DNA from: Flavobacterium sp. RSP15
GTDB lineage: Bacteria > Bacteroidota > Bacteroidia > Flavobacteriales > Flavobacteriaceae
Assembly (NCBI RefSeq): GCF_003968755.1
Contig: NZ_RYDL01000017.1
Span: 1 to 52,737, forward strand
Length of the DNA: 52,737 bases
Direction: 5' to 3'
A program made the translations under genes and the position numbers. The notes under the pieces are model-generated. The model was not told the DNA's origin. It did no database searches and saw only the letters and a program-made list of their open reading frames with translations. Every line of letters starts with the position of its first letter. Positions within the stretch are counted from its first letter, which is position 1. Shown here in pieces: positions 33,998 through 43,044 of the stretch.

Positions 33998-34342
33998 TTA
34001 AACCTGAGGAGGAGCTCGAAGCGCAAAAAGGCTTCCTTTAAAGAATTGTGTAATTTGTTTTGAGATAGCCGAAGAATTACTTGAATTCATCTCTATTTTA
34101 TATAACTCAAAAGACTTTACATCCGAAGATGTGAAACTGCTAATTGTAAAATTACATAAATAACAGCTGTCAAATTTATGATGTTGATGTGTAATTTCTG
34201 CGACAGAAGTATATTTATGCTCACATTTTTTTTCAGAAAATTGCTTTACTATATGCTCATAACTATGCAGGGATTGAATCAGTATTGAAAACAATACCGC
34301 AATCATTAATACAAGGTTTACTATAGAAAATTTCTTTTTCAT
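33998..34342 (-). CDS. Small membrane protein with His/Cys-rich periplasmic segment
   Basis: 114 residues from the ATG of MKKKFSIVNLVLMIAVLFS; 24 more codons upstream are open but have no start context and overlap a terminator. One N-terminal hydrophobic helix or signal anchor is followed by a stretch rich in metal ligands: SLHSYEHIVKQF, CEHKY, EITHQHHKFDSCYLC. The pairs H-Q-H-H and C-x-x-C resemble metal-binding sites. Such proteins sit beside TonB receptors in flavobacteria, as I recall. Together with the next two genes it suggests zinc or copper acquisition. Function not proven. Confidence 0.65.
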   Translation of the reverse strand: MKKKFSIVNLVLMIAVLFSILIQSLHSYEHIVKQFSEKKCEHKYTSVAEITHQHHKFDSCYLCNFTISSFTSSDVKSFELYKIEMNSSNSSAISKQITQFFKGSLFALRAPPQV

Positions 34343-34348
34343 GTACGG

Positions 34349-34356
34349 CAAATATA
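34349..34356 (-). promoter_or_regulatory. Candidate -7 box (TATATTTG) of the metal-uptake trio
   Basis: TAnnTTTG match only 7 bases before the ATG, placed just after the asd terminator. Leader would be very short. Confidence 0.35.
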
Positions 34357-34367
34357 GGCATCCTAAT

Positions 34368-34422
34368 ATAAAAATCCATTTGTTTTTCACAAAATATAGC
34401 TTTTGTTGAAACAAATGGATTT
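34368..34422 (-). terminator. Terminator of asd
   Basis: A 14-bp perfect stem (AAATCCATTTGTTT with AAACAAATGGATTT), 23-base loop, then TTTTTATA on the minus strand. It follows the asd stop by about 80 bases and separates it from the metal-uptake genes. Confidence 0.75.
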
Positions 34423-34498
34423 AAAATTGACTTACCATAAACATTTTTCTCATCCTCGAACAGGAGAAAACTAGTCGCTATCTTGGATCTAAAAAGTA

Positions 34499-35488
34499 TT
34501 ATACCAATTTAGCTGTTATCAAATATTCAGCAATCTGGATGGTATTTGTCGCTGCTCCTTTTCTCAAGTTGTCCGCAACAATCCACATATTCAAAGTGTT
34601 TTCCTGGCTTTCGTCCCGTCGAATTCTACCTACAAAAACATCGTCTTTTCCTTGAGCATACATGGGCATTGGATACGTGTAGGTATCGTTATTATCTTGA
34701 ACCACCACACCATCGGTATGATGCAAAATGTTTCGTACTTCGTTTACATCAAAATCGTTCGTGAATTCTACGTTTACCGCTTCACTGTGTCCGCCTACAA
34801 TTGGCACCCGTACCGCAGTCGCTGTAACAGCAATTGTATTATCGCTTAATATTTTTTTGGTTTCACGTACCAATTTCATCTCTTCTTTCGTATACCCATT
34901 TTCTTCAAAAGAATCACATTGTGGAATCGCATTTCTGTGAATTGGGTATTTATACGCCATTTCACCCTGAACGCCTGCGTATTCATTTTCCAATTGTTGC
35001 ACTGCTTTTACGCCTGTTCCAGTGATGGATTGGTAGGTAGAAACAATGACCCGTTTGATGTTGTATTTTCTGTGCAACGGAGCCAGAACCAATACCATTT
35101 GAATGGTAGAGCAATTTGGATTTGCAATGATTTTATCTGCGGCGGTCAATTCTGTTGCATTGATTTCCGGAACGATTAATTTTTTAGTCGGATCCATTCG
35201 CCAAGCCGATGAATTATCGATAACGGTTGTTCCTGCTGCTGCAAATTTTGGAGCCCACTCCAGTGAAGTGTCGCCTCCTGCAGAAAACAAAGCAATATCT
35301 GCTTTCATATCTACTGCAGTTTGCATGCCTACCACTTTATATTTTTTGCCCTTGTATTCAATTTCTTTACCCACTGAGCGCTGTGAAGCAACGGGAATTA
35401 ACTCGGTTACAGGGAAATTTCTTTCTGCCAAAACTTTCAACATTACTTCGCCAACCATTCCGGTAGCTCCTACAACTGCTATTCTCAT
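34499..35488 (-). CDS. asd: Aspartate-semialdehyde dehydrogenase
   Basis: NADPH-dependent reductive dephosphorylation of aspartyl-4-phosphate, a branch point to lysine/diaminopimelate, threonine and methionine. 329 residues, full length. N-terminal Rossmann motif VGATGMVGEVM, the active-site ANPNCST with Cys126, and the C-terminal GGHSEAVNVEF with its histidine are present. Diaminopimelate feeds peptidoglycan, so it fits the wall genes in this part of the window. It has a textbook promoter of the Bacteroidota type and its own terminator, so it is monocistronic. Confidence 0.97.
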   Translation of the reverse strand: MRIAVVGATGMVGEVMLKVLAERNFPVTELIPVASQRSVGKEIEYKGKKYKVVGMQTAVDMKADIALFSAGGDTSLEWAPKFAAAGTTVIDNSSAWRMDPTKKLIVPEINATELTAADKIIANPNCSTIQMVLVLAPLHRKYNIKRVIVSTYQSITGTGVKAVQQLENEYAGVQGEMAYKYPIHRNAIPQCDSFEENGYTKEEMKLVRETKKILSDNTIAVTATAVRVPIVGGHSEAVNVEFTNDFDVNEVRNILHHTDGVVVQDNNDTYTYPMPMYAQGKDDVFVGRIRRDESQENTLNMWIVADNLRKGAATNTIQIAEYLITAKLV

Positions 35489-35851
35489 AGTATATTTTTA
35501 GTATTACTTCGTCCGTTCGCCTTTCAGGCTCGGGTGAATATTAAATTTGAAGTACAAAAGTAAGTAATATTGAAATCAAAACAAGGAGGTTAACAAAAAA
35601 TAACAAAATGTTATATTTTCAACAAATTAAAAGGCAACCTCAAATTTCCCATTAAAAAATCTGCTCTTTTTTAATCGCAAACCTATAAATAGTATTTTAA
35701 ACCATTAAGAGATTAAGAAAACTAAGTTGTAAAGTATTTCTCCCGGCACCTTATTATGTTAAGGATGAAAATCATCTTGTTTTATATAACCTTTTGAATA
35801 AAGAAAAAAAGGTCTCTTTTCCAAAGCGGTTTAGCTATACTGTAGTCGAAA
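35489..35851. other. 363-bp intergenic region between asd and mscL
   Basis: Contains the asd promoter at 35555-35584. The remainder is AT-rich and shows no open frame or clear hairpin. Confidence 0.5.
35555..35584 (-). promoter_or_regulatory. Strong candidate promoter of asd
   Basis: TTG, 19 bases, TACTTTTG on the minus strand. This matches the Bacteroidota consensus TTG-N17-23-TAnnTTTG exactly, 67 bases before the ATG. Confidence 0.7.
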
Positions 35852-36268
35852 TTACTTTTTCAATAAATCTCTAATCTCAGTCAGCAATTGTTCTTGTGTT
35901 GGTCCAGCTGGAGCAGCGACGGCAACAACTTCCTTTTTCTTGGCCTTTTCAGCAGCTCTTAAAACTACAAAAATAAAGAATGCAATTATTATGAAGTTGA
36001 TAATGGCTTGGACCAAATTACCGTAGGTAATCACGGCGGCACCTGCAGCTTTTGCAGCAGCCAGGGTTTCGTAACTATTTCCGTCTAAGGTGATGAATTT
36101 TTGGGTAAAATCAATTCCTCCGGTTAACAAACCAACAACTGGCATTATGACATCATCAACAGCTGAGCCTACAATTTTGCCAAATGCTCCAGCAATAACA
36201 ACCGCAGTTGCTAAACTTAAAACGTCTCCCTTCATCAAAGAGGCTTTGAAATCACTAAAAAATCCCAT
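35852..36268 (-). CDS. mscL: Large-conductance mechanosensitive channel
   Basis: Inner-membrane safety valve against osmotic shock, 138 residues. TM1 is in [34 protein letters not shown] and TM2 in [16 protein letters not shown]; the cytoplasmic bundle ends TEIRDLLKK. The periplasmic loop ([23 protein letters not shown]) is typical for this group. 92 bp upstream is murF-alr; each gene can be expressed alone. Confidence 0.96.
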   Translation of the reverse strand: MGFFSDFKASLMKGDVLSLATAVVIAGAFGKIVGSAVDDVIMPVVGLLTGGIDFTQKFITLDGNSYETLAAAKAAGAAVITYGNLVQAIINFIIIAFFIFVVLRAAEKAKKKEVVAVAAPAGPTQEQLLTEIRDLLKK

Positions 36269-36360
36269 AATTTATTTTTTTAGGTTAAAATTTACTTCTG
36301 ACAAACGAATTTAATAAAAATTTTAAAAGTAGTAACAGTCCTTTCTTCTAAATTTAATCG

Positions 36361-38802
36361 CTACCTATAAAACACGCGTTTCACCCGTTGCGAAATACTG
36401 GTCAAAATTTCATAGGGAATTGTATTTAATTTCTGGGCTATAAAAGAAACCGTTGGATTTTCGCCAAAAATAAGTATTGAATCACCTTCTTTGCATTCAA
36501 CGCCGGTGACATCAACCATCAGCATGTCCATACAAATACTCCCAACGATATAGGCTTTGGTATTTTTTATCATAACAAATCCCAAACCATCTCCCCAGCC
36601 TCTGGAAATCCCATCAGCATATCCTATGGGAATTGTAGCAATTTTTGTTGGTTTTTCGGCTACAAATCGGCGGCCATAGCCTACGCTTTCTCCAGCAGCA
36701 ATCGTTCTTATTTGTGAGATCACGGATTTTAGTGTCCCCACATTTTCGAGTTGCTTTTGTTCTTGGGCATCATTTGAAACTCCATAAAGACCAATTCCCA
36801 GCCGAACCATATCGTATTGCGAATCCATAAAATTACTTATCCCAGAGGTGTTCAGGATGTGACGCAAGGGTTTTATTTGCAATTCAGACATCAATTTAGA
36901 GGATACTTTCTCGAACAAATTAATTTGGGAATGAGCAAAATCCATGTGTTCAAGATCATCGCTCGTAGCCAAGTGTGATAAAATACTTTTTATTTGCACG
37001 GTACTGTTTCCTCTTAGCGCAGCTATCAGTTCATCGAGGGTATTTTCTTCAAAGCCCAATCGATGCATGCCGGTATCGAATTTAATATGAATTGGAAAAT
37101 GCTTTAAATTTTTTTGTTTTGCTATCTTCAAGAACGCATATAAACCTTTTAAACAGTAAATTTCCGGTTCCAACTGATGTTGAATAATAGCCGAAAAACT
37201 AGTATTCTCTGGATTAAGGACCATAATAGGCAAATTAATACCCCCATTTTTCAATGAAATTCCTTCATCGGCAAAAGCCACACCCAAATAATCTACTTTA
37301 TGATGTTCCAGTAATTTAGCAATTTCGAGTCCGCCGTTTCCGTACCCGAATGCTTTTACCATAACCATAATTTTTACTTTTGGTAGCAACTTTGATTTAA
37401 AAAAATTCAGGTTGTAACTAATAGCATTCAGATTGATTTCCAGGACCGTTTCATGTGTCTTCTCCTCTAATAAGTACACAATTTCTTCAAACTGGAACGA
37501 TCTCGCCCCTTTTATCAAAATGGTTTCATTACCAAAGTCCAAGTTTTCAAAATCAGCGACAAATGCAGCCGTGTTTTGGAAAGTACTGCAGTTAGCAAAC
37601 TTGTTTTTAAATGCTGAAATGGTTTCGCCAATACCAATTACCCGTGTAATCCGGTTGGAAACAATTAGCTCAGCCACCTTCGCGTACAACACATCGTTCG
37701 GCAAACCGCTTTGAAAAATATCAGATAGAATGACTGTTTTCTTTTTATACTGTTTTTGACTTTCAAGAAAATCCAACGCAATTTTTAAGGATTGAAAATC
37801 AGAACTGTAACTGTCATCAATAATACTGCTATTGTTGATTCCGTTTTTGACTTTTAATCGCATCTCTACCGGATACAACAACTCCATGCGGTTTTGAATC
37901 GTTCTGTTATCGTATTTAAAATACAACAAAACCATCAAACAGGAAATTGCATTTTCTATCGATGCCTCATCCTGAAATGGTATTTTTATGTCAAACTTAT
38001 TGTTGTTTTGTAACACCGTCAAAACGGTCTTGTCTAAAACTCCCTTTTTAGTAATCAGAACCGAAGCCTTAGCATCGCTATAACTCCAGCAAAAAACGGT
38101 AGTATCGGGACGGATCAACGAATCAATTGTTGGATTTTTATGATAAATAATGACTTGGACATCCTGGAAAAGTTTCAATTTTTCTTTGATTTTGTCACTG
38201 ATATCAGCAAAACCTTCGTCATGTGCCGTCCCTATATTCGTGAGAATTCCAATCGTAGGTTTAATGATTTTTTCGAGTTTTTCCATTTCTGAAACCGTAG
38301 AAATACCGGCTTCAAAAATTCCTAAATTGTGTTTTTCATTTATCGCAATCACAGACAGCGGAACACCAATTTGAGAGTTGTAACTCTTTGGACTTCGGAT
38401 AACGTTATAATCCGGACTTAATAAAAAATTAAGCCATTCTTTGACTATCGTTTTACCGTTACTTCCCGTAAGCCCAATGACAGGAAAATCAAAGAGACTG
38501 CGATATGCTGCGGCAAATTGTTGCAAAGCCAACAAGGTATTGGTCACTACATAAAAATTAGCTTTCCCTTCACAATCTTCAGGAATATGGGTAACTACAA
38601 AATTCTGGACGCCACTTGCAATTAAATTTTTGAGATAAAGGTGCGCATCCGTATTGGCTCCAACCAGTGCAAAAAACAGCGTTTTCGAGCCATTTTGCAA
38701 AGAACGACTGTCTATAGAAATAGAATCAATAGCCATCGTACTGCTGGTTCCAATAAACTTTGCGGGGATATTTTGTATGCTATTTAGAATTTTTTTGCTC
38801 AT
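36361..38802 (-). CDS. Bifunctional MurF / alanine racemase
   Basis: 813 residues with two enzymes in one chain. The N-terminal MurF half (1-~440) has the ATP-binding GLTGSNGKT at 110-118 and later motifs; it adds D-Ala-D-Ala to UDP-MurNAc-tripeptide. The C-terminal half is a PLP-dependent alanine racemase with the PLP lysine Lys483 in VKAFGYGNGG and SVGYGRRF (the second catalytic Tyr region). This makes D-Ala next to the ligase that uses D-Ala-D-Ala. The fusion is common in Bacteroidota. Divergent from the membrane protein gene at 39 kb. Confidence 0.95.
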   Translation of the reverse strand: MSKKILNSIQNIPAKFIGTSSTMAIDSISIDSRSLQNGSKTLFFALVGANTDAHLYLKNLIASGVQNFVVTHIPEDCEGKANFYVVTNTLLALQQFAAAYRSLFDFPVIGLTGSNGKTIVKEWLNFLLSPDYNVIRSPKSYNSQIGVPLSVIAINEKHNLGIFEAGISTVSEMEKLEKIIKPTIGILTNIGTAHDEGFADISDKIKEKLKLFQDVQVIIYHKNPTIDSLIRPDTTVFCWSYSDAKASVLITKKGVLDKTVLTVLQNNNKFDIKIPFQDEASIENAISCLMVLLYFKYDNRTIQNRMELLYPVEMRLKVKNGINNSSIIDDSYSSDFQSLKIALDFLESQKQYKKKTVILSDIFQSGLPNDVLYAKVAELIVSNRITRVIGIGETISAFKNKFANCSTFQNTAAFVADFENLDFGNETILIKGARSFQFEEIVYLLEEKTHETVLEINLNAISYNLNFFKSKLLPKVKIMVMVKAFGYGNGGLEIAKLLEHHKVDYLGVAFADEGISLKNGGINLPIMVLNPENTSFSAIIQHQLEPEIYCLKGLYAFLKIAKQKNLKHFPIHIKFDTGMHRLGFEENTLDELIAALRGNSTVQIKSILSHLATSDDLEHMDFAHSQINLFEKVSSKLMSELQIKPLRHILNTSGISNFMDSQYDMVRLGIGLYGVSNDAQEQKQLENVGTLKSVISQIRTIAAGESVGYGRRFVAEKPTKIATIPIGYADGISRGWGDGLGFVMIKNTKAYIVGSICMDMLMVDVTGVECKEGDSILIFGENPTVSFIAQKLNTIPYEILTSISQRVKRVFYR

Positions 38803-38996
38803 AGAATAAAAAAAAGATTGAGGTGAATTTCTTTTTTGAAAATGATACTTTCAACAGGCTGTTTATTTGCAAAACTTCCTCAAAAATAGCACTTCTTTTC
38901 AAAACGAAGCGACAGATATACGATAATTATAAGCAATTTCGTTTATTAAAAACAAGAAACTCTTTTGATATGCTTTACTAATTTTGACAGATTACC

Positions 38997-39004
38997 TATA
39001 TTTG
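38997..39004 (+). promoter_or_regulatory. Candidate -7 box (TATATTTG) of the membrane protein gene
   Basis: TAnnTTTG match 21 bases before the preferred TTG start. It argues against the earlier TTG. Confidence 0.35.
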
Positions 39005-39025
39005 TTTGATACAAAATCAAAACTA

Positions 39026-39631
39026 TTGAAAAAAACCCTTCCCCTTTTCTCTTATATTTTCCATCCGATATTCATTCCGGCAATGGCAACATTGTTCTTC
39101 CTTTTTTTTAATAGATCTGATTTTGTGAGTCAAGAAAAGATATTCATTTTTTTTCAGGTGTTGATTGTGACGGTGTTAATTCCTGTTTTGGCCTTTTTTC
39201 TCTTACGCGCTACAGGAAATATAGATTCCATAATGGTTTCTAAAATATCCCAGCGTAAAATACCCTTAATACTTCATTGTTTCTTGATCATCTTATTAGT
39301 TCGAAAAAGTATCACTATTGATTCCTATCCAGAGTTGCATTTTTTTTTATTGGGGGGACTCATGAGTTCATTATTAGCTCTAATCCTATTGTTTTTGCAG
39401 ATAAAAGCAAGCCTGCACATGATAGCCATCAGCTCTTTGACCGTATTTATCATTGGATTAAGCCTGCACCTTCATATTCAAAACATTTTTACCATTGCAT
39501 TACTACTACTGTTGAATGGCGTGGTCGCGACTTCCAGACTGGAAATGAAAGCGCATACCATTAAAGAACTTCTTTTAGGTTTTGTTCTGGGAATTATTCC
39601 ACAATTGCTTCTATTGGTTTTATGGCTATAA
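39026..39631 (+). CDS. Polytopic membrane protein of unknown function
   Basis: 201 residues from TTG (LKKTLPLFSYIF); a TTG 14 codons earlier would give 215. I prefer the later start because homologues, as I recall, begin MKK and because the -7-like box TATATTTG lies at 38997-39004, so the longer frame would start before the transcript. About six hydrophobic helices; FSYIFHPIFIPAMATL resembles the start of PAP2-like or related flavobacterial membrane proteins, but no catalytic motif is visible. The stop overlaps the stop of the convergent barrel gene by 6 bp. Function unknown. Confidence 0.6.
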   Translation: MKKTLPLFSYIFHPIFIPAMATLFFLFFNRSDFVSQEKIFIFFQVLIVTVLIPVLAFFLLRATGNIDSIMVSKISQRKIPLILHCFLIILLVRKSITIDSYPELHFFLLGGLMSSLLALILLFLQIKASLHMIAISSLTVFIIGLSLHLHIQNIFTIALLLLLNGVVATSRLEMKAHTIKELLLGFVLGIIPQLLLLVLWL

Positions 39632-40327
39632 AATATAAAATACTATGCCAATATTTAATGCTTTCATGGTAATTGACTTGTCTTCTATTTTTGCCGATTT
39701 GAATATTGAATTTAAACCATAATAGGCATACAAATTAATTGTATTGTATCCTGCAGAGACATAAGCCCCGTATTGTAATTTATTAAAATTTTTATTTCCT
39801 GTAACCACCACTTTGCCTTGAGCACTATCAAAAACGGACTTGTCGTAGAGCAAATAACTAAACTTTATTCCTGTATAAATGCGCCAAAATTTATGGCTTT
39901 CATAAGTAGAGGTTCGCCATCTAAACTCAACAGGAACATCAACTGAAAGTAGGGAAAACTTATTTTTATTATAATCCCTATTGGCATCAATCAGGGCATA
40001 AACTGGCATACCGTCTGTTGCAGAAATGGCTATGTTTTGATTGTAATTATTATATGTAAATCCAATACCGGAAGCTATTGCAACGGTTCTCTTTTTATTT
40101 AAAGGCATATCCCGCAAAAAACCACCTGACAAACCCGACGAAAATTTGCTTTGTGACAACCCCGAAGGGCCGTCCGTCAATATATTGTAAGTGATCCCAA
40201 AATAGAACTGATCCTCACGATACAAGGAATCCACTTTCATAATTAGAGTATCTTGTGATGGTGTATTTTCCTGAGAAAAAACAGTAGCAACCATTAGCAG
40301 CAGAAAACAACTAAGAAAAATTCGCAT
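39626..40327 (-). CDS. Outer-membrane beta-barrel protein, PorT-like
   Basis: 233 residues. Signal peptide MRIFLSCFLLLMVATVFSQ, then repeated amphipathic strands (FYFGITYNIL, VAIASGIGFTYNNY, LLSVDVPVEFRWRTS, YGAYVSAGYNTIN, MKALNIGIVFYIL). The LDVPxEFRWR strand is typical of the PorT/outer-membrane barrel family of flavobacteria. No ligand can be inferred. It overlaps the convergent membrane gene tail to tail by 6 bp. Confidence 0.75.
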   Translation of the reverse strand: MRIFLSCFLLLMVATVFSQENTPSQDTLIMKVDSLYREDQFYFGITYNILTDGPSGLSQSKFSSGLSGGFLRDMPLNKKRTVAIASGIGFTYNNYNQNIAISATDGMPVYALIDANRDYNKNKFSLLSVDVPVEFRWRTSTYESHKFWRIYTGIKFSYLLYDKSVFDSAQGKVVVTGNKNFNKLQYGAYVSAGYNTINLYAYYGLNSIFKSAKIEDKSITMKALNIGIVFYIL

Positions 40328-40640
40328 AATTTTTTGGTTTTAAATCGCTCAATGATTCTATCAAACACCCTTGGCTTCCAATTCTCATTAAAACGATACA
40401 AATATACCCTTTTGATCGTTTTGTGATAAATAACAACCACAAATAATCCTTTTTAAGACCTTTAAAGATAAAAACGCTCTAAGTTTTTGCAGCCACGGAA
40501 TTCTATTTGACAGAAAGGACTGAACTACCCTTGTTGACCTAAAGGAAGGACGGCTCACAAAAAATTAATACTGGTATTGCCTGCTGATTTTTTTTTGTTT
40601 ACTCTCTTGACAAACTAAAAAATTGACCACGCCCTAAAAC
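40328..40640. other. 313-bp intergenic region between the PorT-like gene and the tRNA terminator
   Basis: AT-rich; only the candidate -7 box is recognised. No gene seen. Confidence 0.45.
40399..40406 (-). promoter_or_regulatory. Candidate -7 box (TATATTTG) of the PorT-like gene
   Basis: TAnnTTTG match 72 bases before the ATG. Confidence 0.3.
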
Positions 40641-40670
40641 AAAAAATGCTCCCCTTTTAGGAAGCATTAT
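40641..40670 (-). terminator. Terminator of tRNA-Ser
   Basis: AATGCTTCC-TAAAA-GGGGAGCATT then TTTTTTG on the minus strand, directly after the tRNA. Confidence 0.8.
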
Positions 40671-40677
40671 TTCATCG

Positions 40678-40762
40678 CAGAGAGGAAGGGATTCGAACCC
40701 TCGATATGTTGCCATATACACGCTTTCCAAGCGTGCGCCTTCAGCCACTCGGCCACCTCTCT
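40678..40762 (-). tRNA. tRNA-Ser (anticodon GGA)
   Basis: 85 nt. Acceptor stem AGAGAGG/CCTCTCT with discriminator G, D-arm GTGGCCGAGTGGCTGAAGGC, anticodon stem-loop CACGCTTGGAAAGCGTG reading TCC and TCT codons, a long class II variable arm (TATATGGCAACATATC) and T-arm GGGTTCGAATCCC. The CCA end is not encoded. It follows the asparaginase gene by 60 bp on the same strand. Confidence 0.96.
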
Positions 40763-40822
40763 ATTTTATTACGGCTGCAAAGAACACGAAAAAAAACGAG
40801 TTAGAAAAGTAAAATCTGAATA

Positions 40823-41851
40823 TTATGTCATTTCTCCTCGTAAAGAAGTTTCAAAAATAGTTTTGAAGTCTTTTGGGGCTATTTTTTTGCTCAATAAATA
40901 CATCAATTTTGTGATTCCCGCCTCGGTGGTGATGTCTTTTCCGGAAATCACACCAATTTCTTTCAGTCCGGTACTGGTTTCGTATTGCCCCATACTGACA
41001 CTCCCGCCAGAACATTGGGTAACGTTAACAATATGTAACCCGCCGGCAATCGCTTTTTTCAAGAGGTTTAAAAACCAATCCTCTGTAGGTGCATTCCCAG
41101 CTCCGTAGGTTTCTAAAACAACACCTTTAAGATTCGGAATATTTAAAATAGCCGATAAAACTGCTTCACTGATTCCAGGAAACATCTTTATAATGGCAAC
41201 ATTATTGTCTAAATTTTTATGCACTTTGAATTCCTCCGTTCCTTTTTTAGGCAAAAACAATTCAGGATTCAACTTTAAATGCACCCCAGACTCCACCAAT
41301 TCCGGATAATTTGGAGACGTAAATGCTTTAAAATGTTCTGCATTAATCTTTGTAGTTCTATTGCCTCGGTATAATTTGTATTCAAAATAAAGACACACTT
41401 CACTGATAACAGGCTGATTATTATTTTGCAGAGACGCTATTTGAATGGCTGTAATCAGGTTTTCTTTAGCGTCGGTACGCAAATCCCCAATAGGCAGTTG
41501 GGAACCTGTAAAAACGACTGGTTTTGCCAAATTCTCAAGCATAAAACTCAGCGCTGAAGCAGAATACGACATAGTATCGGATCCATGAAGCACAACAAAT
41601 CCATCAAATGAAGTATAATTATCTGCAATAATTATAGCCATTTTTGCCCATTTTTCAGGATTCATGTTCGAGGAATCTATAGGATTTTCAAAAGAAACAG
41701 TTTCGATCTCACAATCCAATTGTTTCAATTCTGGAATTCGCTGTAACAATTTACTAAAATTGAATGCCTTGAGGGCTCCTGTTTCAAAATCTTTTCGCAT
41801 ACCAATGGTTCCTCCGGTATATATTAAAAGTATTTTGGCTTTATACAACAT
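40823..41851 (-). CDS. ansA: Type I asparaginase
   Basis: Hydrolyses asparagine to aspartate and ammonia in the cytoplasm (no signal peptide). 342 residues. Both threonine active-site motifs are present: LIYTGGTIGM near the N-terminus and VLHGSDTMSYSASALSF in the middle, plus ETYGAGNAP. Its first 11 bases overlap the end of the acyltransferase gene on the same strand, so they are co-transcribed, probably from the TatD gene on. Confidence 0.93.
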   Translation of the reverse strand: MLYKAKILLIYTGGTIGMRKDFETGALKAFNFSKLLQRIPELKQLDCEIETVSFENPIDSSNMNPEKWAKMAIIIADNYTSFDGFVVLHGSDTMSYSASALSFMLENLAKPVVFTGSQLPIGDLRTDAKENLITAIQIASLQNNNQPVISEVCLYFEYKLYRGNRTTKINAEHFKAFTSPNYPELVESGVHLKLNPELFLPKKGTEEFKVHKNLDNNVAIIKMFPGISEAVLSAILNIPNLKGVVLETYGAGNAPTEDWFLNLLKKAIAGGLHIVNVTQCSGGSVSMGQYETSTGLKEIGVISGKDITTEAGITKLMYLLSKKIAPKDFKTIFETSLRGEMT

Positions 41852-42977
41852 CGTGGTATTTTAATTTATTCACAACTGGATTTGCATACATCGCCAAAAA
41901 ACTTTCAAGAGCCACTGGATTGTCATGATCAATTCGCATTTCCAGTCTGCGCTCGAACAATGATTTTTCATTTTCAGTATACAAATGGGAATATCTATTA
42001 GTTTTATTTACAATATCAAAAGCAATAAAATTCGTTGGCCATAATTTGTAATTACTCAATATGGCATTGTCAATTACTTGTGCCAAAGCTACTATTTGCT
42101 TATTTGAGTTCTCGTTTTCTGTAATAATGGCATCAATTTCAATATCTAAAACTTTCCCAACATGAATGTGTATTCTCTTCTTTTGCCCTAGAGCACCACT
42201 AAGAATCGTCATGAAATCTTCATTCTTTTCCTTGACATACACCTCATTATTGGCTTCAGCCATCAATTGTGGCATTTTCAGAGCATCAGTAGGATCATAC
42301 TCGTACGAAATAGAAACGGGTACAATTTTAATTTTCTTGAAATAATCCATTAAATTCTTTTCATCCGACCCCATACCCACCATTTTCAAAACACCCGGAT
42401 TGGTCTCATCCTTGCCGTCTTTCGTTCTTCCTTCTCGCTGTGCTATCCATACAGAACGGTTTTCATGAAGCAATAAATTCCCTATATATTCCGACAATAG
42501 TTTTGAACTCTGCAGCATTTCTCTTGGAGTCAATCCCCGTTGTACTAAAAAATTACGGTTTAGTTTTGCCAAGGTATTCAGAAACGATTTTTTTACTAAA
42601 TTATCCCCAATCGCTGAGGCTGTCATCACTAACCCATGTTCAAATAAAGCTGTGTTTAATAACGTAGTATCCAAAAGGATGTCCCGATGATTTGAGACAA
42701 ACAAATAAGAAGTGTTTTTCTTTAACTTTTCAAAACCGGAAGTGGTCATTCCTTCGGAACTTTTCTCTAGTATTCTTTGAACCGATTGGTATATAAAATT
42801 ACATTGAAAATCCCGAATGGAATGCGTTTTCCTGAGTTGTCCTTTCCAAACTTCGTCAGCAACACCCGGAAAAGTAAAGCTCATCAATGCTTTCATCATT
42901 GGGTGATTAATCACATCTTGAAGTGCTTCGTTTATTTCGGAATCATAAAATGGCCGAATAGCGTCAAATTTCTGCAT
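41841..42977 (-). CDS. Lysophospholipid acyltransferase-like protein
   Basis: 378 residues. The PlsC-type acyltransferase motif reads SNHRDILLDTTLL (H-x4-D) and a later block IAQREGRTKDGKDETN replaces the EGTRS element. A hydrophobic region around it would contact the membrane. Related proteins are annotated in flavobacteria as 1-acyl-sn-glycerol-3-phosphate acyltransferase, which makes phosphatidic acid. The exact lipid substrate is not certain. It sits between tatD and ansA in one minus-strand unit. Confidence 0.85.
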   Translation of the reverse strand: MQKFDAIRPFYDSEINEALQDVINHPMMKALMSFTFPGVADEVWKGQLRKTHSIRDFQCNFIYQSVQRILEKSSEGMTTSGFEKLKKNTSYLFVSNHRDILLDTTLLNTALFEHGLVMTASAIGDNLVKKSFLNTLAKLNRNFLVQRGLTPREMLQSSKLLSEYIGNLLLHENRSVWIAQREGRTKDGKDETNPGVLKMVGMGSDEKNLMDYFKKIKIVPVSISYEYDPTDALKMPQLMAEANNEVYVKEKNEDFMTILSGALGQKKRIHIHVGKVLDIEIDAIITENENSNKQIVALAQVIDNAILSNYKLWPTNFIAFDIVNKTNRYSHLYTENEKSLFERRLEMRIDHDNPVALESFLAMYANPVVNKLKYHDVV

Positions 42978-43044
42978 TGTTGATTTTTCTATATTTGTGT
43001 GGGCAAATGAACAAAAAAAAAGTCAAAATAAAGTGAATTCCACT

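Noticed and set aside
35103..35501. 132-codon plus-strand frame over asd
   Set aside because: Shadow of asd on the opposite strand.
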